From: CAVYPR01 sp052145775
GTDB lineage: Bacteria > Actinomycetota > Acidimicrobiia > Acidimicrobiales > RAAP-2
Length of the DNA: 62,262 bases
Direction: 5' to 3'
NCBI GenBank assembly: GCA_052145775.1
Contig: JBKQNY010000129.1
Coordinates: 1-62,262, forward strand
Shown here: piece after piece, positions 1 through 9,791 of the stretch
Position numbering within the stretch: the stretch's first letter is position 1
Layout: each line of letters starts with the position of its first letter
Notes under the pieces: model-generated
Told to the model about the DNA's origin: nothing
The model's input: only the letters and a program-made list of their open reading frames with translations
Databases searched by the model: none
Translations under genes and position numbers: made by a program

Positions 1-2
1 CG

Positions 3-320
3 GCCTGGCGGATCACCAAGTTCTTCTCGAGGGAGTCGTGCGGCCAGTGCACCCCCTGCCGTGAGGGGTCCGGCTGGCTGGAGCGGGTGCTGTACCGCAT
101 CGAGCACGGCGGCGGCCGCGAGGAGGACCTCGACCTCCTCCTCGACGTGAGCGACAACATCTCCCCGGGGCTGCAGTGGCCGCCGCAGCAGACGACGATC
201 TGCGTGCTCGGCCCGTCCATCCCCTCCTCGATCACTTCGGCCGTCGCCATGTTCAGGGACGAGTTCCTGGTCCACGTGAAGGAAGGGCGCTGCCCCAACG
301 GTGGAGGGCCCCGTGGCTGA
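3..320 (+). CDS. nuoF: NADH-quinone oxidoreductase subunit F, 3' end (partial)
   Basis: Only the last ~105 codons are inside the window; the frame is open from base 3. NuoF is the peripheral-arm subunit of complex I that binds NADH, FMN and the N3 4Fe-4S cluster. The 4Fe-4S motif SCGQCTPCREG is near the left edge. The fourth ligand is the cysteine in TTICVLGPSIPSSI about 40 residues later, as in the family. The stop at 318-320 lies inside nuoG, so the two genes overlap. The N-terminal FMN and NADH domains are off the window to the left. Confidence 0.95.
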   Translation, partial: AWRITKFFSRESCGQCTPCREGSGWLERVLYRIEHGGGREEDLDLLLDVSDNISPGLQWPPQQTTICVLGPSIPSSITSAVAMFRDEFLVHVKEGRCPNGGGPRG

Positions 321-3165
321 GGGCCCCGCAGCCGAAGGGGCCGAGGTCACCTTCACGCTCGACGGACGGCCGACCCCGGCCCACCCCGGCGAGCTGCTCA
401 TCAGCGCGGCCGAGCGGGCCGGGACCTACATCCCGCGCTTCTGCTACCACCCCCGCATGAAGCCGGTGGGCATGTGCCGCATGTGCCTGGTCGAGGTGAG
501 CGGGCCGAGGGGGGCGACCCTCCAGCCGGCCTGCTTCATCGCCGCCGCCGAGGGCATGGAGGTCGTGACCGACTCAGACCGGGTGAAGAAGGCGCAGGAC
601 GGGGTGCTCGAATTCCTCCTCGTCAACCACCCGCTCGACTGCCCGGTCTGCGACAAGGGGGGCGAGTGCCCGCTGCAGGACCAGACCCTCGCCTACGGCC
701 CCGGCGAGAGCCGGTTCGTCGAGGAGAAGCGGCACTTCGCCAAGCCCGTCGCCATCTCCGACCTCGTCCTGTTGGACCGTGAGCGCTGCATCCAGTGCGC
801 CCGCTGCACCCGCTTCGCCGAGGAGGTCGCCGGCGAGGCCCAGATCGACTTCGCCGGACGGGGGGAGCGGGTCGAGGTGGCCACCTTCCCCGGCGACCCG
901 TTCTCCTCTTACTTCAGCGGGAACACCGTGCAGATCTGCCCGGTCGGCGCGCTCACCGCCACCCCCTACCGCTTCACCGCCCGCCCGTGGGACCTCGACC
1001 AGGTGGAGTCGACGTGCACCACCTGCGCGCTCGGGTGCCGGGTGGCGGTCCAGTCGTCGGCCAACCGGTTGACCCGGCTGCTCGGCATCGACAGCGACCC
1101 GGTCAACCAGGGCTGGCTGTGCGACAAGGGCCGGTTCGTCTTCGAGGCGGTCAACGGCGACGAGGAGCCGGCCGGCCGCTCCGCCACCCCGGCCGGGACG
1201 CGGGCCGCCACCGCGTCGGCACTGGAGGGTCGGTTCGCCGGTGAGGTGGAAGAGACCGGCCGCCTGGCGCCCGGGCGGCTCACCGAGCCTCTGGTCCGCA
1301 AGGAGGGCGAGCTGGTGCCGGTGAGCTGGGCCGAGGCCCTGCGCGCGGCGGCCGACGGGCTGGAGGCGGCGCGGCGGGACGGTGGCCCCGAGGCGGTGGC
1401 CCTCATCGGCGGGGCCCGCTCGACCAACGAGGGCGCCTACGCCTGGGCCAAGCTGGCCAAGGCGGTCCTCGGCACCGACTCGGTGGACGCACAGCTCGGT
1501 GACGGCCTCCCGGCGGACCTGGTGCTCGGCCTGCCCCGGGCCACCGTCGACGAGGCCTGCGCGGCCCGGGTGGTCGTGCTCCTCACCGGCGACGTGCGCG
1601 AGGAGTTGCCCGTCTTGTTCCTCCGCCTGCGCCGGGCGGCCCTCGACGGCGACGCGGCCCTGGTGGAGCTGGCCCCGCACCCGACGTCGCTCACCCCCTA
1701 CGCCGCGGTCTCCCTCACCACCCGCCCCGGCGACGCCCCGCACCTGGCCCGGGCGATTGCCGGCGGAGACGGCACCGACGGCGGTCCGCCGTCACACCCC
1801 GAGGGCCCCGCCTTCGACCCCGAGGACCTGCGCCGGGCCAAGGCCCTCGTCGGCGGCTCGGGCGACGGCGTCGTGGTCGTGCTCGGGCGGCCGTCGCTGG
1901 CCGAGCACGAGGGACTGGTGGCCGAGGCGGCGGCGGCACTGGCCGACGCGCTGCCCGGCGTCCGCTTCCTGCCGGCGCTGCGTCGGGGCAATGTGGTCGG
2001 CGCCCTCGACATGGGGCTGTCCCCCGGGCTCCTGCCCGGGCGGACCTCGCTGTCGGCGGGGGCCGGGTGGTTCGGGTCCGCCTGGGGGTCGGTGCCGGCG
2101 GCGCCCGGGCGTGGCGCCGCCGAGGCGCTGGCCTCGCTGGCCGGTGAGGCCGCAGGCCAGGACGGGGGGCGCACCCGGGCCCTCATCGCCCTGGGAGCGG
2201 ACGTGGCCGACGACTTCTGCGACCGCGACCTCGCCCGACGGGCCCTCGACGCCGCCGACTTGGTGGTGGTCGTGGCCGGCCACCCCTCGGCCACCACCGA
2301 GTGCGCCCACGTGGTCCTCCCCGCCGCGGTGGCCCACGAGCGGCCGGGCACCACCACCAACGTCGAGGGGCGGGTGAGCCGGCTCGGGCAGAAGCTCGTC
2401 CCCCCGGGCCAGGCCGGCCCCGACTGGATGATCGCCGCCGCCCTGGCCGAGGAGCTCGGGGCCGACCTCGGCCTGGGGAGCCTCTCTGAGGTGTGGGAGG
2501 AGATCGAACGTCTGGCCCCGGCCTACGCGGGCGTCACCGCGGCCGTGCTCGACGGCGAGGCGGGACGAGACGGCGTGCTGGTCCCCCCCGACCCGGCGGC
2601 GCGGGCCGCGGCGCGGGCCCCTGAGCCGATCGACCCGATGGCCCTGCCCGGCGTGGAGTCGGTGGAGCGCCAGGGGGCGCCTCCCCGGGTGGGGCAGGCC
2701 GAGCCCCCGGCGGTCGAGGAGCCCCGTCCCGGAACCGCCCCCGGCGGCCCGGCCCGGCCCCCGCTCCTCACGTCGCCGCCGGCGCCGCCGCCGCCGCACG
2801 TCCCGTCGGTCGACAGCTACTCGCTGCGTCTGGTCTCGTCCCGGCACCTCTACGACGCCGGCCGTGCCGTCAGCGCCTCGCCGTCGTTGGCGCCGCTGGT
2901 GGGCTGGGCGGTGGTCCGGGCCAACCCCTACGACCTCGACCGACTGGGCGTTGGCACCGGCGACCCGGTGCGTGTGCGCTCGGCCCGCGGCGCTCTCGTG
3001 CTGCCGGCCGAGGCCGACGCCGGCGTGCCCCGGGGGGTGGTCGCCGTGGGGTTCAACCTCCCGGCCACATCCGACGGCCCGGCGGAGGCCACGACCAACG
3101 CCGCCGCCGCCCTGATCGACGCGCAAGCCGCGGTGAACGAGGTCCGTCTGGAGTCGGTCGGATGA
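313..3165 (+). CDS. nuoG: NADH-quinone oxidoreductase subunit G
   Basis: Complex I peripheral-arm iron-sulfur subunit, 950 residues, carrying electrons from NuoE/F towards NuoB/I. The N-terminal 2Fe-2S ligands C44-x10-C55-x2-C58-x15-C74 are followed by the H-x3-C-x2-C-x5-C motif (CPVCDKGGECPLQD), a ferredoxin-like C-x2-C-x2-C set (CIQCARC) with its partner CPVGA, and CTTCALGC at the start of the molybdopterin-oxidoreductase-like domain. The C-terminal ~150 residues include a proline/alanine-rich linker before a molydopterin-dinucleotide-binding-like end. Start: GTG 313 has GGAGGG at 303-308. An upstream in-frame GTG at 301 lacks a good ribosome site. The gene overlaps nuoF and ends in an ATGA overlap with nuoH. 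Confidence 0.94.
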   Translation: MAEGPAAEGAEVTFTLDGRPTPAHPGELLISAAERAGTYIPRFCYHPRMKPVGMCRMCLVEVSGPRGATLQPACFIAAAEGMEVVTDSDRVKKAQDGVLEFLLVNHPLDCPVCDKGGECPLQDQTLAYGPGESRFVEEKRHFAKPVAISDLVLLDRERCIQCARCTRFAEEVAGEAQIDFAGRGERVEVATFPGDPFSSYFSGNTVQICPVGALTATPYRFTARPWDLDQVESTCTTCALGCRVAVQSSANRLTRLLGIDSDPVNQGWLCDKGRFVFEAVNGDEEPAGRSATPAGTRAATASALEGRFAGEVEETGRLAPGRLTEPLVRKEGELVPVSWAEALRAAADGLEAARRDGGPEAVALIGGARSTNEGAYAWAKLAKAVLGTDSVDAQLGDGLPADLVLGLPRATVDEACAARVVVLLTGDVREELPVLFLRLRRAALDGDAALVELAPHPTSLTPYAAVSLTTRPGDAPHLARAIAGGDGTDGGPPSHPEGPAFDPEDLRRAKALVGGSGDGVVVVLGRPSLAEHEGLVAEAAAALADALPGVRFLPALRRGNVVGALDMGLSPGLLPGRTSLSAGAGWFGSAWGSVPAAPGRGAAEALASLAGEAAGQDGGRTRALIALGADVADDFCDRDLARRALDAADLVVVVAGHPSATTECAHVVLPAAVAHERPGTTTNVEGRVSRLGQKLVPPGQAGPDWMIAAALAEELGADLGLGSLSEVWEEIERLAPAYAGVTAAVLDGEAGRDGVLVPPDPAARAAARAPEPIDPMALPGVESVERQGAPPRVGQAEPPAVEEPRPGTAPGGPARPPLLTSPPAPPPPHVPSVDSYSLRLVSSRHLYDAGRAVSASPSLAPLVGWAVVRANPYDLDRLGVGTGDPVRVRSARGALVLPAEADAGVPRGVVAVGFNLPATSDGPAEATTNAAAALIDAQAAVNEVRLESVG

Positions 3166-4457
3166 GCGATCTCCTGGGCGCGGTCGTCACCACCCACGGC
3201 GACCCCCTCTACGCCAACGGCGTGGGCTGGTTCGTCTGGGTGGTCGACGCCATCGTCGTGCTGGTGGCCTTCGGCGTGCTCATGGTCTCGGTCATGCTCA
3301 TGATCTGGTTCGAGCGCAAGGTCATCTCCGACATGCAGAGCCGGATCGGTCCGAACCGGGCCGGGCCGTGGGGGATGCTCCAGACGCTGGCCGACGGCAT
3401 CAAGCTGTTCTTCAAGGAGGACCTCCTCCCGGACAAGGCAGACAGCTTCGTCTTCAAGCTTGCGCCGTACCTGTCGCTCATACCAGCTCTGCTCATCTTC
3501 TGCGTGGTGCCGATAGGGGGCGTCATCCACATCGCCGGCCACACCGTCGAGCTGCAGGTGGCCGACCCGCCGATCGGCATCCTCCTGGTGCTTGCCATGT
3601 CGGCCGTCGCCGTCTACGGCGTGATGCTGGCCGGCTGGTCCTCGGGATCCAAGTACCCCCTGCTGGGGTCGGTTCGGGCCTCGGCCCAGATGATCTCCTA
3701 CGAGGCGGCCATGGGTCTCACCATCGTCATGGTGGTGCTCATCACCGGCTCGCTGTCCACCCGGGCGATCGTCGAGTCCCAGTCGACCAACTTCTGGGAC
3801 TGGAACGTCATCCGCCTGGGCTTCGTGCCCTTCTTCCTGTTCTTCATCGCCATCACGGCCGAGCTCACCCGCCCGCCCTTCGACCTCACCGAGGCCGAGT
3901 CCGAGCTGGTCGGCGGGTTCCACACCGAGTACTCGTCGATCCGCTTCGCCCTGTTCTTCCTGGCCGAGTTCATGAACGTGATCACCATGTCGGCCATCGT
4001 CGTCACCCTCTTCTTCGGCGGGCCCGACGGGCCGGTGCCGCACATCCCGACCTTCAGCATCTGGTTCCCGATCGTCTGGTTCCTGGCCAAGGAGATGGTC
4101 TTCCTCTTCACCTACGTCTGGCTCCGGGCCGCCCTGCCGCGCCTGCGCTACGACCAGCTGATGACGTTGGGCTGGAAGTACCTGATCCCCCTCTCGCTCG
4201 GGTGGCTCATGATCGTGGCCGGCTTCATCACCGACGGCTGGTGGGGGGCGGGCATCGCCGTTGTCGCCGTCGCCCTCTCGGGCCTCTTGGTGCGGGCCTT
4301 CGCCATCGGCCACGGCCGGGTGGCGGCCGAGCAGGCGGTGCTTCCCCCGGTGGGCCGGCGGCTGGTGCCGCTGGCCGGGGGCGCGGCAGGCGAGGTGGCC
4401 CCGCCGCCGGCCGGCGGTCCCGACGGGGAGCCTCCCGGTGAGGGGGCGCAACAGTGA
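3162..4457 (+). CDS. nuoH: NADH-quinone oxidoreductase subunit H
   Basis: Membrane subunit of complex I that forms part of the quinone-binding site and joins the peripheral and membrane arms. The 431-residue protein has many hydrophobic segments and the family motif WFERKVISDMQSRIGPNRAGP near residue 48. A second motif, ELTRPPFDLTEAESELVGG, follows near residue 235 and is the conserved acidic quinone-side loop. The C-terminal ~60 residues form a Gly/Pro/Ala-rich cytoplasmic tail longer than in E. coli. ATG 3162 overlaps the nuoG stop (ATGA) and the stop overlaps the nuoI start (GTGA), so translation is probably coupled. Confidence 0.96.
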   Translation: MSDLLGAVVTTHGDPLYANGVGWFVWVVDAIVVLVAFGVLMVSVMLMIWFERKVISDMQSRIGPNRAGPWGMLQTLADGIKLFFKEDLLPDKADSFVFKLAPYLSLIPALLIFCVVPIGGVIHIAGHTVELQVADPPIGILLVLAMSAVAVYGVMLAGWSSGSKYPLLGSVRASAQMISYEAAMGLTIVMVVLITGSLSTRAIVESQSTNFWDWNVIRLGFVPFFLFFIAITAELTRPPFDLTEAESELVGGFHTEYSSIRFALFFLAEFMNVITMSAIVVTLFFGGPDGPVPHIPTFSIWFPIVWFLAKEMVFLFTYVWLRAALPRLRYDQLMTLGWKYLIPLSLGWLMIVAGFITDGWWGAGIAVVAVALSGLLVRAFAIGHGRVAAEQAVLPPVGRRLVPLAGGAAGEVAPPPAGGPDGEPPGEGAQQ

Positions 4458-5305
4458 GTCTCGTCGACGACCTCAAGCGCGAGCTCAAGTTCCTCGGGGG
4501 GTTCAAGCTCACCTTCCAGCACCTGACCCGCCCGCGGGTCACCCGCGAGTACCCGATCGAGAAGAAGCCCAAGCAGCCCCGCCAGCACGGCCGGCACGTC
4601 CTCAACCGCTACGAGGACGGGATGGAGAAGTGCATCGGCTGCGAGCTGTGCGCCGGCGTCTGCCCGGCGGACTGCATCTACGTCCGCGGCCTGGACAACC
4701 CTCCCGATCACCCGGTCTCGCCCGGTGAGCGCTACGGCTACGTCTACGAGATCAACTACCTCCGCTGCATCCACTGTGACCTCTGCGTCGAGGCGTGCCC
4801 GACCGAGGCCATCACCGAGTCGAAGCTCTTCGAGTTCTCGTTCACCAACCGGGCCGACGCCATCTACACCAAGGACGAGCTCCTGGTGGGCGACGACGGC
4901 CGGCCGAAGCGGCTGCCGTGGGAAGACTGGCGCGAGGGCGACGACCTGTTCACCTCGGGTTGGATGCGGGCCACGTCGCCGTCGGGCAGCGCCGCCTACG
5001 AGGGCGAGGTCCAGTGGTCGGGCGAGCTCGGCTACGGGGTGAGGGTCCCCGAGGGCGGCCAGTCCGGCCGGCGCGACGACCAGGCCACCGGGACCCTGCC
5101 GCTGCGCCAGGTGCTCGAGGCCCACCTCCTCGACCAGGACATCCCCCTCGAGCACCGGGGCATGCGGGGCCGCCTGTGGCGGGCCCAGCGCTCGGCCGAG
5201 CGCCACCGGCGCAACCTGGAGTCCGCCCGCCAGAAGCTGCGCGAGGTCCGTGCCGCGCGCAGCGCCCGCAAGGCGGGCCGCGACTCGGGGCAGGGGGAGG
5301 GCTGA
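4454..5305 (+). CDS. nuoI: NADH-quinone oxidoreductase subunit I (2x 4Fe-4S)
   Basis: Ferredoxin-like complex I subunit carrying clusters N6a and N6b on the path to N2. Both motifs are intact: CIGCELCAGVCPADC near residue 57 and CIHCDLCVEACP near residue 104. At 283 residues it is longer than usual (about 160-220). The extra length is a charged C-terminal tail after about residue 200, rich in Arg/Glu/Gln and probably helical. The start is GTG 4454, overlapping the nuoH stop by four bases; the stop overlaps the nuoJ ATG (TGATG). Confidence 0.95.
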   Translation: MSLVDDLKRELKFLGGFKLTFQHLTRPRVTREYPIEKKPKQPRQHGRHVLNRYEDGMEKCIGCELCAGVCPADCIYVRGLDNPPDHPVSPGERYGYVYEINYLRCIHCDLCVEACPTEAITESKLFEFSFTNRADAIYTKDELLVGDDGRPKRLPWEDWREGDDLFTSGWMRATSPSGSAAYEGEVQWSGELGYGVRVPEGGQSGRRDDQATGTLPLRQVLEAHLLDQDIPLEHRGMRGRLWRAQRSAERHRRNLESARQKLREVRAARSARKAGRDSGQGEG

Positions 5306-6003
5306 TGGGGCCGGCGCTGGTGGCCGCCACCGGGGCGACGATCCCCGACCTCATCACCTTCATCGTCGCCGCGGGCTTCGTGCTGGTCGGGGCCATCGGG
5401 GTGGTCACCTCGCGCAATACGGTCCACGCCGCCCTCTCGCTGGTGCTCACCCTGTTCGGGATCGCCGTGCTCTTCGTCGAGCAGCATGCCGACTTCCTCG
5501 CCGCCGTCCAGGTGATCGTCTACGCCGGCGCCATCGTGGTCCTCTTCCTCTTCGTGATCATGTTCCTCGGCGTCGACCGCCTGGAGAACATCGAGACCGA
5601 GCCGCTCCGGGGCCAGCGCCCGCTGGCCTTCCTGCTCATCGCCATCGCCCTGGGCGGGATCATCGCCCTGTTCGTCAACGCCCACTGGGTCACCGGCGCC
5701 CGCTCGGCGACGGGGTCGACGACCGGCGGGGGCCACACCAACGTCTACCTATTGGGCAAGTCGGTGTTCACCACCTACCTCTTCGCCTTCGAGGCCACGG
5801 CCGCCCTCCTGGTCATCGCCGTGGTCGGGGCGGTGGTGCTGGCCCGCCGGCCGTCGGGGGGCGTGCTGGACGAGCCCGGGGACGACGAGGAGTCCGCGGG
5901 CACAGAGGTCGGCGAGGGCGCCGGTCCCGGTGCCCAAGGGGCAGAGGGCGTCACACTGGAACCGGCCGGCGGCGCAGCCGAGCACGGGGAGGGGGCCCGG
6001 TGA
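5305..6003 (+). CDS. nuoJ: NADH-quinone oxidoreductase subunit J
   Basis: Membrane-arm subunit of complex I (232 residues) with about five hydrophobic helices and the NuoJ motif YAGAIVVLFLFVIMFLG. It forms part of the proton-translocating axis next to NuoK. The chosen ATG at 5305 forms a TGATG overlap with nuoI. A longer open frame extends upstream but is only the shadow of nuoI. The C-terminus is a Glu/Gly-rich soluble tail of about 50 residues. The stop overlaps the nuoK GTG. Confidence 0.94.
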   Translation: MGPALVAATGATIPDLITFIVAAGFVLVGAIGVVTSRNTVHAALSLVLTLFGIAVLFVEQHADFLAAVQVIVYAGAIVVLFLFVIMFLGVDRLENIETEPLRGQRPLAFLLIAIALGGIIALFVNAHWVTGARSATGSTTGGGHTNVYLLGKSVFTTYLFAFEATAALLVIAVVGAVVLARRPSGGVLDEPGDDEESAGTEVGEGAGPGAQGAEGVTLEPAGGAAEHGEGAR

Positions 6004-6305
6004 GCATCTCGGGCGACTGGTACCTGGGGCTCGCCGCCGTGCTCTTCTCCATCGGGGCCATCGGCCTCCTGGTGCGGCGCAACGTGCTGGTCATGTTCAT
6101 GTGCATCGAGCTGATGCTGAATGCCGCCAACCTCACCTTCGTCACCTTCTCGCGGGTCCTGCACGACATCGGCGGACAGGCGGCCGTCTTCTTCGTGCTG
6201 GTGGTGGCGGCGGCCGAGGTGGTCGTGGGCCTGGGCATCGTGGTGGCCATCTTCCGCAGGCGGGCGAACACCACCGCCGACGACCTCCACTCCCTGAGGG
6301 GCTGA
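6000..6305 (+). CDS. nuoK: NADH-quinone oxidoreductase subunit K
   Basis: Small complex I membrane subunit of 101 residues, the normal family length, with three transmembrane helices. The second helix carries MCIELMLNAANL with the conserved glutamate, and the third has AAAEVVVGLGIVVAIFR with the second conserved glutamate. The GTG start at 6000 overlaps the nuoJ stop (GTGA). Only seven bases separate its stop from nuoL. Confidence 0.95.
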   Translation: MSISGDWYLGLAAVLFSIGAIGLLVRRNVLVMFMCIELMLNAANLTFVTFSRVLHDIGGQAAVFFVLVVAAAEVVVGLGIVVAIFRRRANTTADDLHSLRG

Positions 6306-6312
6306 ACCGACC

Positions 6313-8244
6313 GTGCTCCACGCTGTCTTCCTGATGCCGTTGCTGCCGCTGGCCGGGTTCGCGGTGCTGGTCACCTTCGGGCGTCGCCTGGGGGACCCGT
6401 GGGCCGGCTGGGTGGGCACGGCCGCCGTGGCCGGGGCCTTCGTCGCCGCCTGCGTCTCGCTGGCCGGCCTGGCCCACCTGCCCTCGGCGCACCGCGAGGT
6501 GATCTGCGCCTTCAGCTGCGGCCCACCGGCCGCCAACCACTCCTTCTACACCTGGATCGGCGTCGGCGGACTCCACGTGAAGGTGTCCATCCTGCTCGAC
6601 CAGCTGTCGATGACCATGTGCATGTTCGTGACCGGCGTGAGCATGCTCATCCACATGTACTCGGTCGCCTACATGAAGAAGGACCGGGACTTCTCCAAGT
6701 TCTTCGTCTACATTAACCTCTTCGTCTTCTTCATGCTGGTCCTGGTGCTGTCCAGCAACCTGCTGGTGACCTTCGTGGGCTGGGAGGGCGTGGGCGTCTG
6801 CTCCTACTTCCTGGTGGCCTTCTGGTTCCAGCGCGAGAGCGCGGCGTCGGCCGGCAAGAAGGCCTTCATCTACAACCGGGTCGGCGATGTCGGCTTCCTC
6901 GTGGCCATGTTCCTCATCTTCTCGAAGGTGGGCTCGCTCGACTATCTGACCGTCTTCCACAACAAGGACCTGCTGGCCGGTGGAGCGGCCACCGCGGCGG
7001 TGCTGCTGCTCTTCCTAGCCGTGACGGGCAAGTCGGCCCAGATCCCCCTGTTCAACTGGCTCCCCGACGCCATGGAAGGCCCCACCCCGGTCTCCGCCCT
7101 CATCCACGCGGCCACCATGGTCACCGCCGGCGTCTACCTCCTGTGCCGGGTGAGCCAGCTCCTCGAGATGTCCCCCGACGCCACGTGGGTCATCGCCGTC
7201 ATCGGCGGGCTGACCGCCTTCGTGGCCGCTTCGATCGCCTGCACCCAGCAGGACATCAAGAAGGTCCTCGCCTTCTCCACGGTGTCCCAGATCGGCTACA
7301 TGATCATGGCCGTGGGCTGCGGCGCCTACATCGCCGCCATCTTCCTCATGGTCTGCCACGCCTTCTACAAGGGGCTGCTCTTCTTGGGGTCGGGGTCGGT
7401 GATCCATGGCCTCGAGGACGAGCAGGACCTTAAGCGGATGGGGGCGCTCAGGCGGTGGCTGCCATGGACCTTCGGGACCTTCATCGTGGGGTGGCTGGCC
7501 ATCGCCGGGGTGCCCCCGCTGTCGGGTTTCTGGTCCAAGGGCGACGTCCTGGACAACGTCTTCGCCAAGAGCCCGGCCCTGTGGGCCCTGGGCCTCCTGA
7601 CCGCGCTGGGCACGGCCTACTACATCAGCCGGCTCTTCTACCTCGCCTTCACCGGACAGGCGCGCTGGCAGTCGCCGGCCCCCGACGGCCGGCCCGCCCA
7701 CCACACTCCGCACGAGTCGCCGTGGGTCATGCGCATCCCGCTGGTGGTGCTGGCCTTCTTCGCCGCGGTCGCCGGCATCTTCGACCTGCCGTGGGCCCGC
7801 CACGACTCGTTCGTGGGCTGGCTCACGCCGGTCTTCGCCACCAGCATCTACACCCCCAACCAGAGTGACGGCCTGCAGTGGGTGCTGGCCACCACCGACG
7901 CCGTGCTGGCGGTCATCGGCCTCAGCGTGGCCTGGGTGCTGTGGCGCCGGCGCACCAACCGCCCGGCCCTCGAACCCATGTTCCTCCAGCGGGTCTGGTA
8001 CTGGGACGAGGTCTACGACACCGTCATCGGCCGGCCGGGGCAGGCCCTGGCGCGCTTCAGCGCGGTGGTGATCGACGGCCGGGTGATCGACGGTGCCGTC
8101 AACGGCGTGGGCTCCCTGGTGAAGGTGACCGGGAGCGGGTTCCGTCGGCTCCAGACCGGCTACGTCCGCAACTACGCCCTGGGCATCGCCCTCGGGCTGG
8201 CCGCCATCATCGCCTTCATGATCAGCCGGGTGTGGTGGTCGTGA
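6313..8244 (+). CDS. nuoL: NADH-quinone oxidoreductase subunit L
   Basis: Mrp-antiporter-like proton-pumping subunit at the distal end of complex I, 643 residues, with 14 or more predicted helices and the long amphipathic C-terminal helix region expected of NuoL. Family motifs include FVGWEGVGVCSYFLV, GKSAQIPLFNWLPDAMEGP and the following PVSALIHAATMVTAGVYL. The start is GTG 6313, seven bases after nuoK. The end overlaps the nuoM GTG (GTGA). Confidence 0.96.
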   Translation: MLHAVFLMPLLPLAGFAVLVTFGRRLGDPWAGWVGTAAVAGAFVAACVSLAGLAHLPSAHREVICAFSCGPPAANHSFYTWIGVGGLHVKVSILLDQLSMTMCMFVTGVSMLIHMYSVAYMKKDRDFSKFFVYINLFVFFMLVLVLSSNLLVTFVGWEGVGVCSYFLVAFWFQRESAASAGKKAFIYNRVGDVGFLVAMFLIFSKVGSLDYLTVFHNKDLLAGGAATAAVLLLFLAVTGKSAQIPLFNWLPDAMEGPTPVSALIHAATMVTAGVYLLCRVSQLLEMSPDATWVIAVIGGLTAFVAASIACTQQDIKKVLAFSTVSQIGYMIMAVGCGAYIAAIFLMVCHAFYKGLLFLGSGSVIHGLEDEQDLKRMGALRRWLPWTFGTFIVGWLAIAGVPPLSGFWSKGDVLDNVFAKSPALWALGLLTALGTAYYISRLFYLAFTGQARWQSPAPDGRPAHHTPHESPWVMRIPLVVLAFFAAVAGIFDLPWARHDSFVGWLTPVFATSIYTPNQSDGLQWVLATTDAVLAVIGLSVAWVLWRRRTNRPALEPMFLQRVWYWDEVYDTVIGRPGQALARFSAVVIDGRVIDGAVNGVGSLVKVTGSGFRRLQTGYVRNYALGIALGLAAIIAFMISRVWWS

Positions 8245-9791
8245 CCTCGGGCTTCCCCTACCTGACCGTCCTGGTCCTCCTCCCGGCAGCCGGGGCCCTG
8301 GTGGTGGCCCTCATGGCCGGCGCCGCCCGCAAGGCCCTCGAGGCGGTCGGTCTGGCCGTGGCCCTCGGCACCCTGGGGCTGGCCATCGCCGTGGGCGTGC
8401 TCTTTCACACCCACGACGCCGGTTACCAGTTCGTCTCCAACCACCAGTGGGCCTCCGGGCTCGGGGTCCGGTGGTTCCTGGGCCTGGACGGGATCTCCCT
8501 CTTCCTGGTGCTGCTGGCGGCCGTGCTCTTCCCGATCGTGCTGGTCGGGGCCCGCACCCGGCAGGACCCCCGCAGCTTCATCGCCTGGATGCTGCTGCTC
8601 GAGGCGGCCTGCATCGGCAGCTTCGTCTCGCTCGACCTGATCCTGTTCTTCTTCTTCTTCGAGCTGACCCTGGTGCCGTCGTACTTCATCATCAGCGGCT
8701 GGGGCTACGCCCGGCGCGCCTACGCCGCCATCAAGTTCTTCGTCTACACCTTCCTCGGCTCGGCCTTCCTGCTGGTCGGCATCGTGGCCGTGGCCTTCAT
8801 CCACCAGCACCAGACCGGGGTCCTCACCTTCTCCCTCCCGACCCTCGAGCACACGCACTTCTCGGGCACCACCGAGGTCCTCCTGTTCCTGGCCTTCACC
8901 GCCGCCTTCGCCGTGAAGGCGCCGCTGTTCCCCTTCCACACCTGGTCCCCCGACGCCTACCGCGAGGCCCCGACCGGCGGCTCGATGATCCTGGCGGGGG
9001 TCCTGGCCAAGCTGGGCACCTACGGCATCATCCGCTTCGATCTCAATCTCTTTCCCCAGGCCTCCCTCGACCTGGCCCCCGTGCTGCTCACCCTGGCCGT
9101 GATCGCCATCCTCTACGGCGCCGTGGTGGCCTGCGCCCAGCGGGACATGAAGCGGCTGGTGGCCTATTCGTCGTTGGCCCAGATCGGCTTCATCGCCCTG
9201 GGGACCTTCGCCTTCACCACCCAGGGCCTCACCGGCAGCGTGCTGTTGATGGTGAACCACGGGCTGGTGACCGCGGCCCTGTTCCTGCTCATCGGCTGGC
9301 TCTACGAGCGCCGGCACACCTGGGACGCCACCGAGCTACGCGGGCTGCAGGCGCCGGCCCCGGTCATGGCGGCCACCTTCACCGTGGCCATGCTGGCCTC
9401 CATCGGCCTCCCCGGCCTGAACGGCTTCGTCAGCGAGTTCCTGGTGCTCTCCGGGGCCTTCCTCACCCACCGATGGTGGGCCGTGGTGGCCACCCTCGGG
9501 GTGGTGGTGGCCGCCCTCTACCTGCTGTGGGCCTACCAGCAGGTCTTCCACGGCAAGGTGCGGGTGGAGCACGCCACCACCCGGGACCTCTCGATGGCCG
9601 AGCGGTTCGTGATCGCCCCCCTGATCATCCTCATCGTGGTGCTGGGGGTCTACCCGGGCCCGGTGCTCGACCGGATCACGCCCTCGGTCAACCGGCTGGT
9701 GGCCCGGGTGGAGAGCTCGACCCACACCCGCCAGCCCGCGGTGGCCCGCACCGGTGTGGCCGGGGCGCGCGCCTCGGCGGGGAAGGGGTGA
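8241..9791 (+). CDS. nuoM: NADH-quinone oxidoreductase subunit M
   Basis: Second antiporter-like proton-pumping subunit of complex I, 516 residues. Recognisable motifs are FFFFELTLVPSYFII (conserved glutamate), VKAPLFPFHTWSPDAY and EAPTGGSMILAGVLAKLGTY, with GLPGLNGFVSEFLVL further on. The start is GTG 8241, overlapping the nuoL stop by four bases. The longer open frame upstream is only the shadow of nuoL. The stop overlaps the nuoN GTG. Confidence 0.96.
   Translation: MTSGFPYLTVLVLLPAAGALVVALMAGAARKALEAVGLAVALGTLGLAIAVGVLFHTHDAGYQFVSNHQWASGLGVRWFLGLDGISLFLVLLAAVLFPIVLVGARTRQDPRSFIAWMLLLEAACIGSFVSLDLILFFFFFELTLVPSYFIISGWGYARRAYAAIKFFVYTFLGSAFLLVGIVAVAFIHQHQTGVLTFSLPTLEHTHFSGTTEVLLFLAFTAAFAVKAPLFPFHTWSPDAYREAPTGGSMILAGVLAKLGTYGIIRFDLNLFPQASLDLAPVLLTLAVIAILYGAVVACAQRDMKRLVAYSSLAQIGFIALGTFAFTTQGLTGSVLLMVNHGLVTAALFLLIGWLYERRHTWDATELRGLQAPAPVMAATFTVAMLASIGLPGLNGFVSEFLVLSGAFLTHRWWAVVATLGVVVAALYLLWAYQQVFHGKVRVEHATTRDLSMAERFVIAPLIILIVVLGVYPGPVLDRITPSVNRLVARVESSTHTRQPAVARTGVAGARASAGKG

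Noticed and set aside
574..1743. Long minus-strand open frames across the nuo operon (for example about 390 codons within nuoG)
   Set aside because: They are shadows of GC-rich coding sequence: no ribosome site, His/Arg/Gly-rich translations and no family motif, while the + strand frames carry clear complex I motifs.
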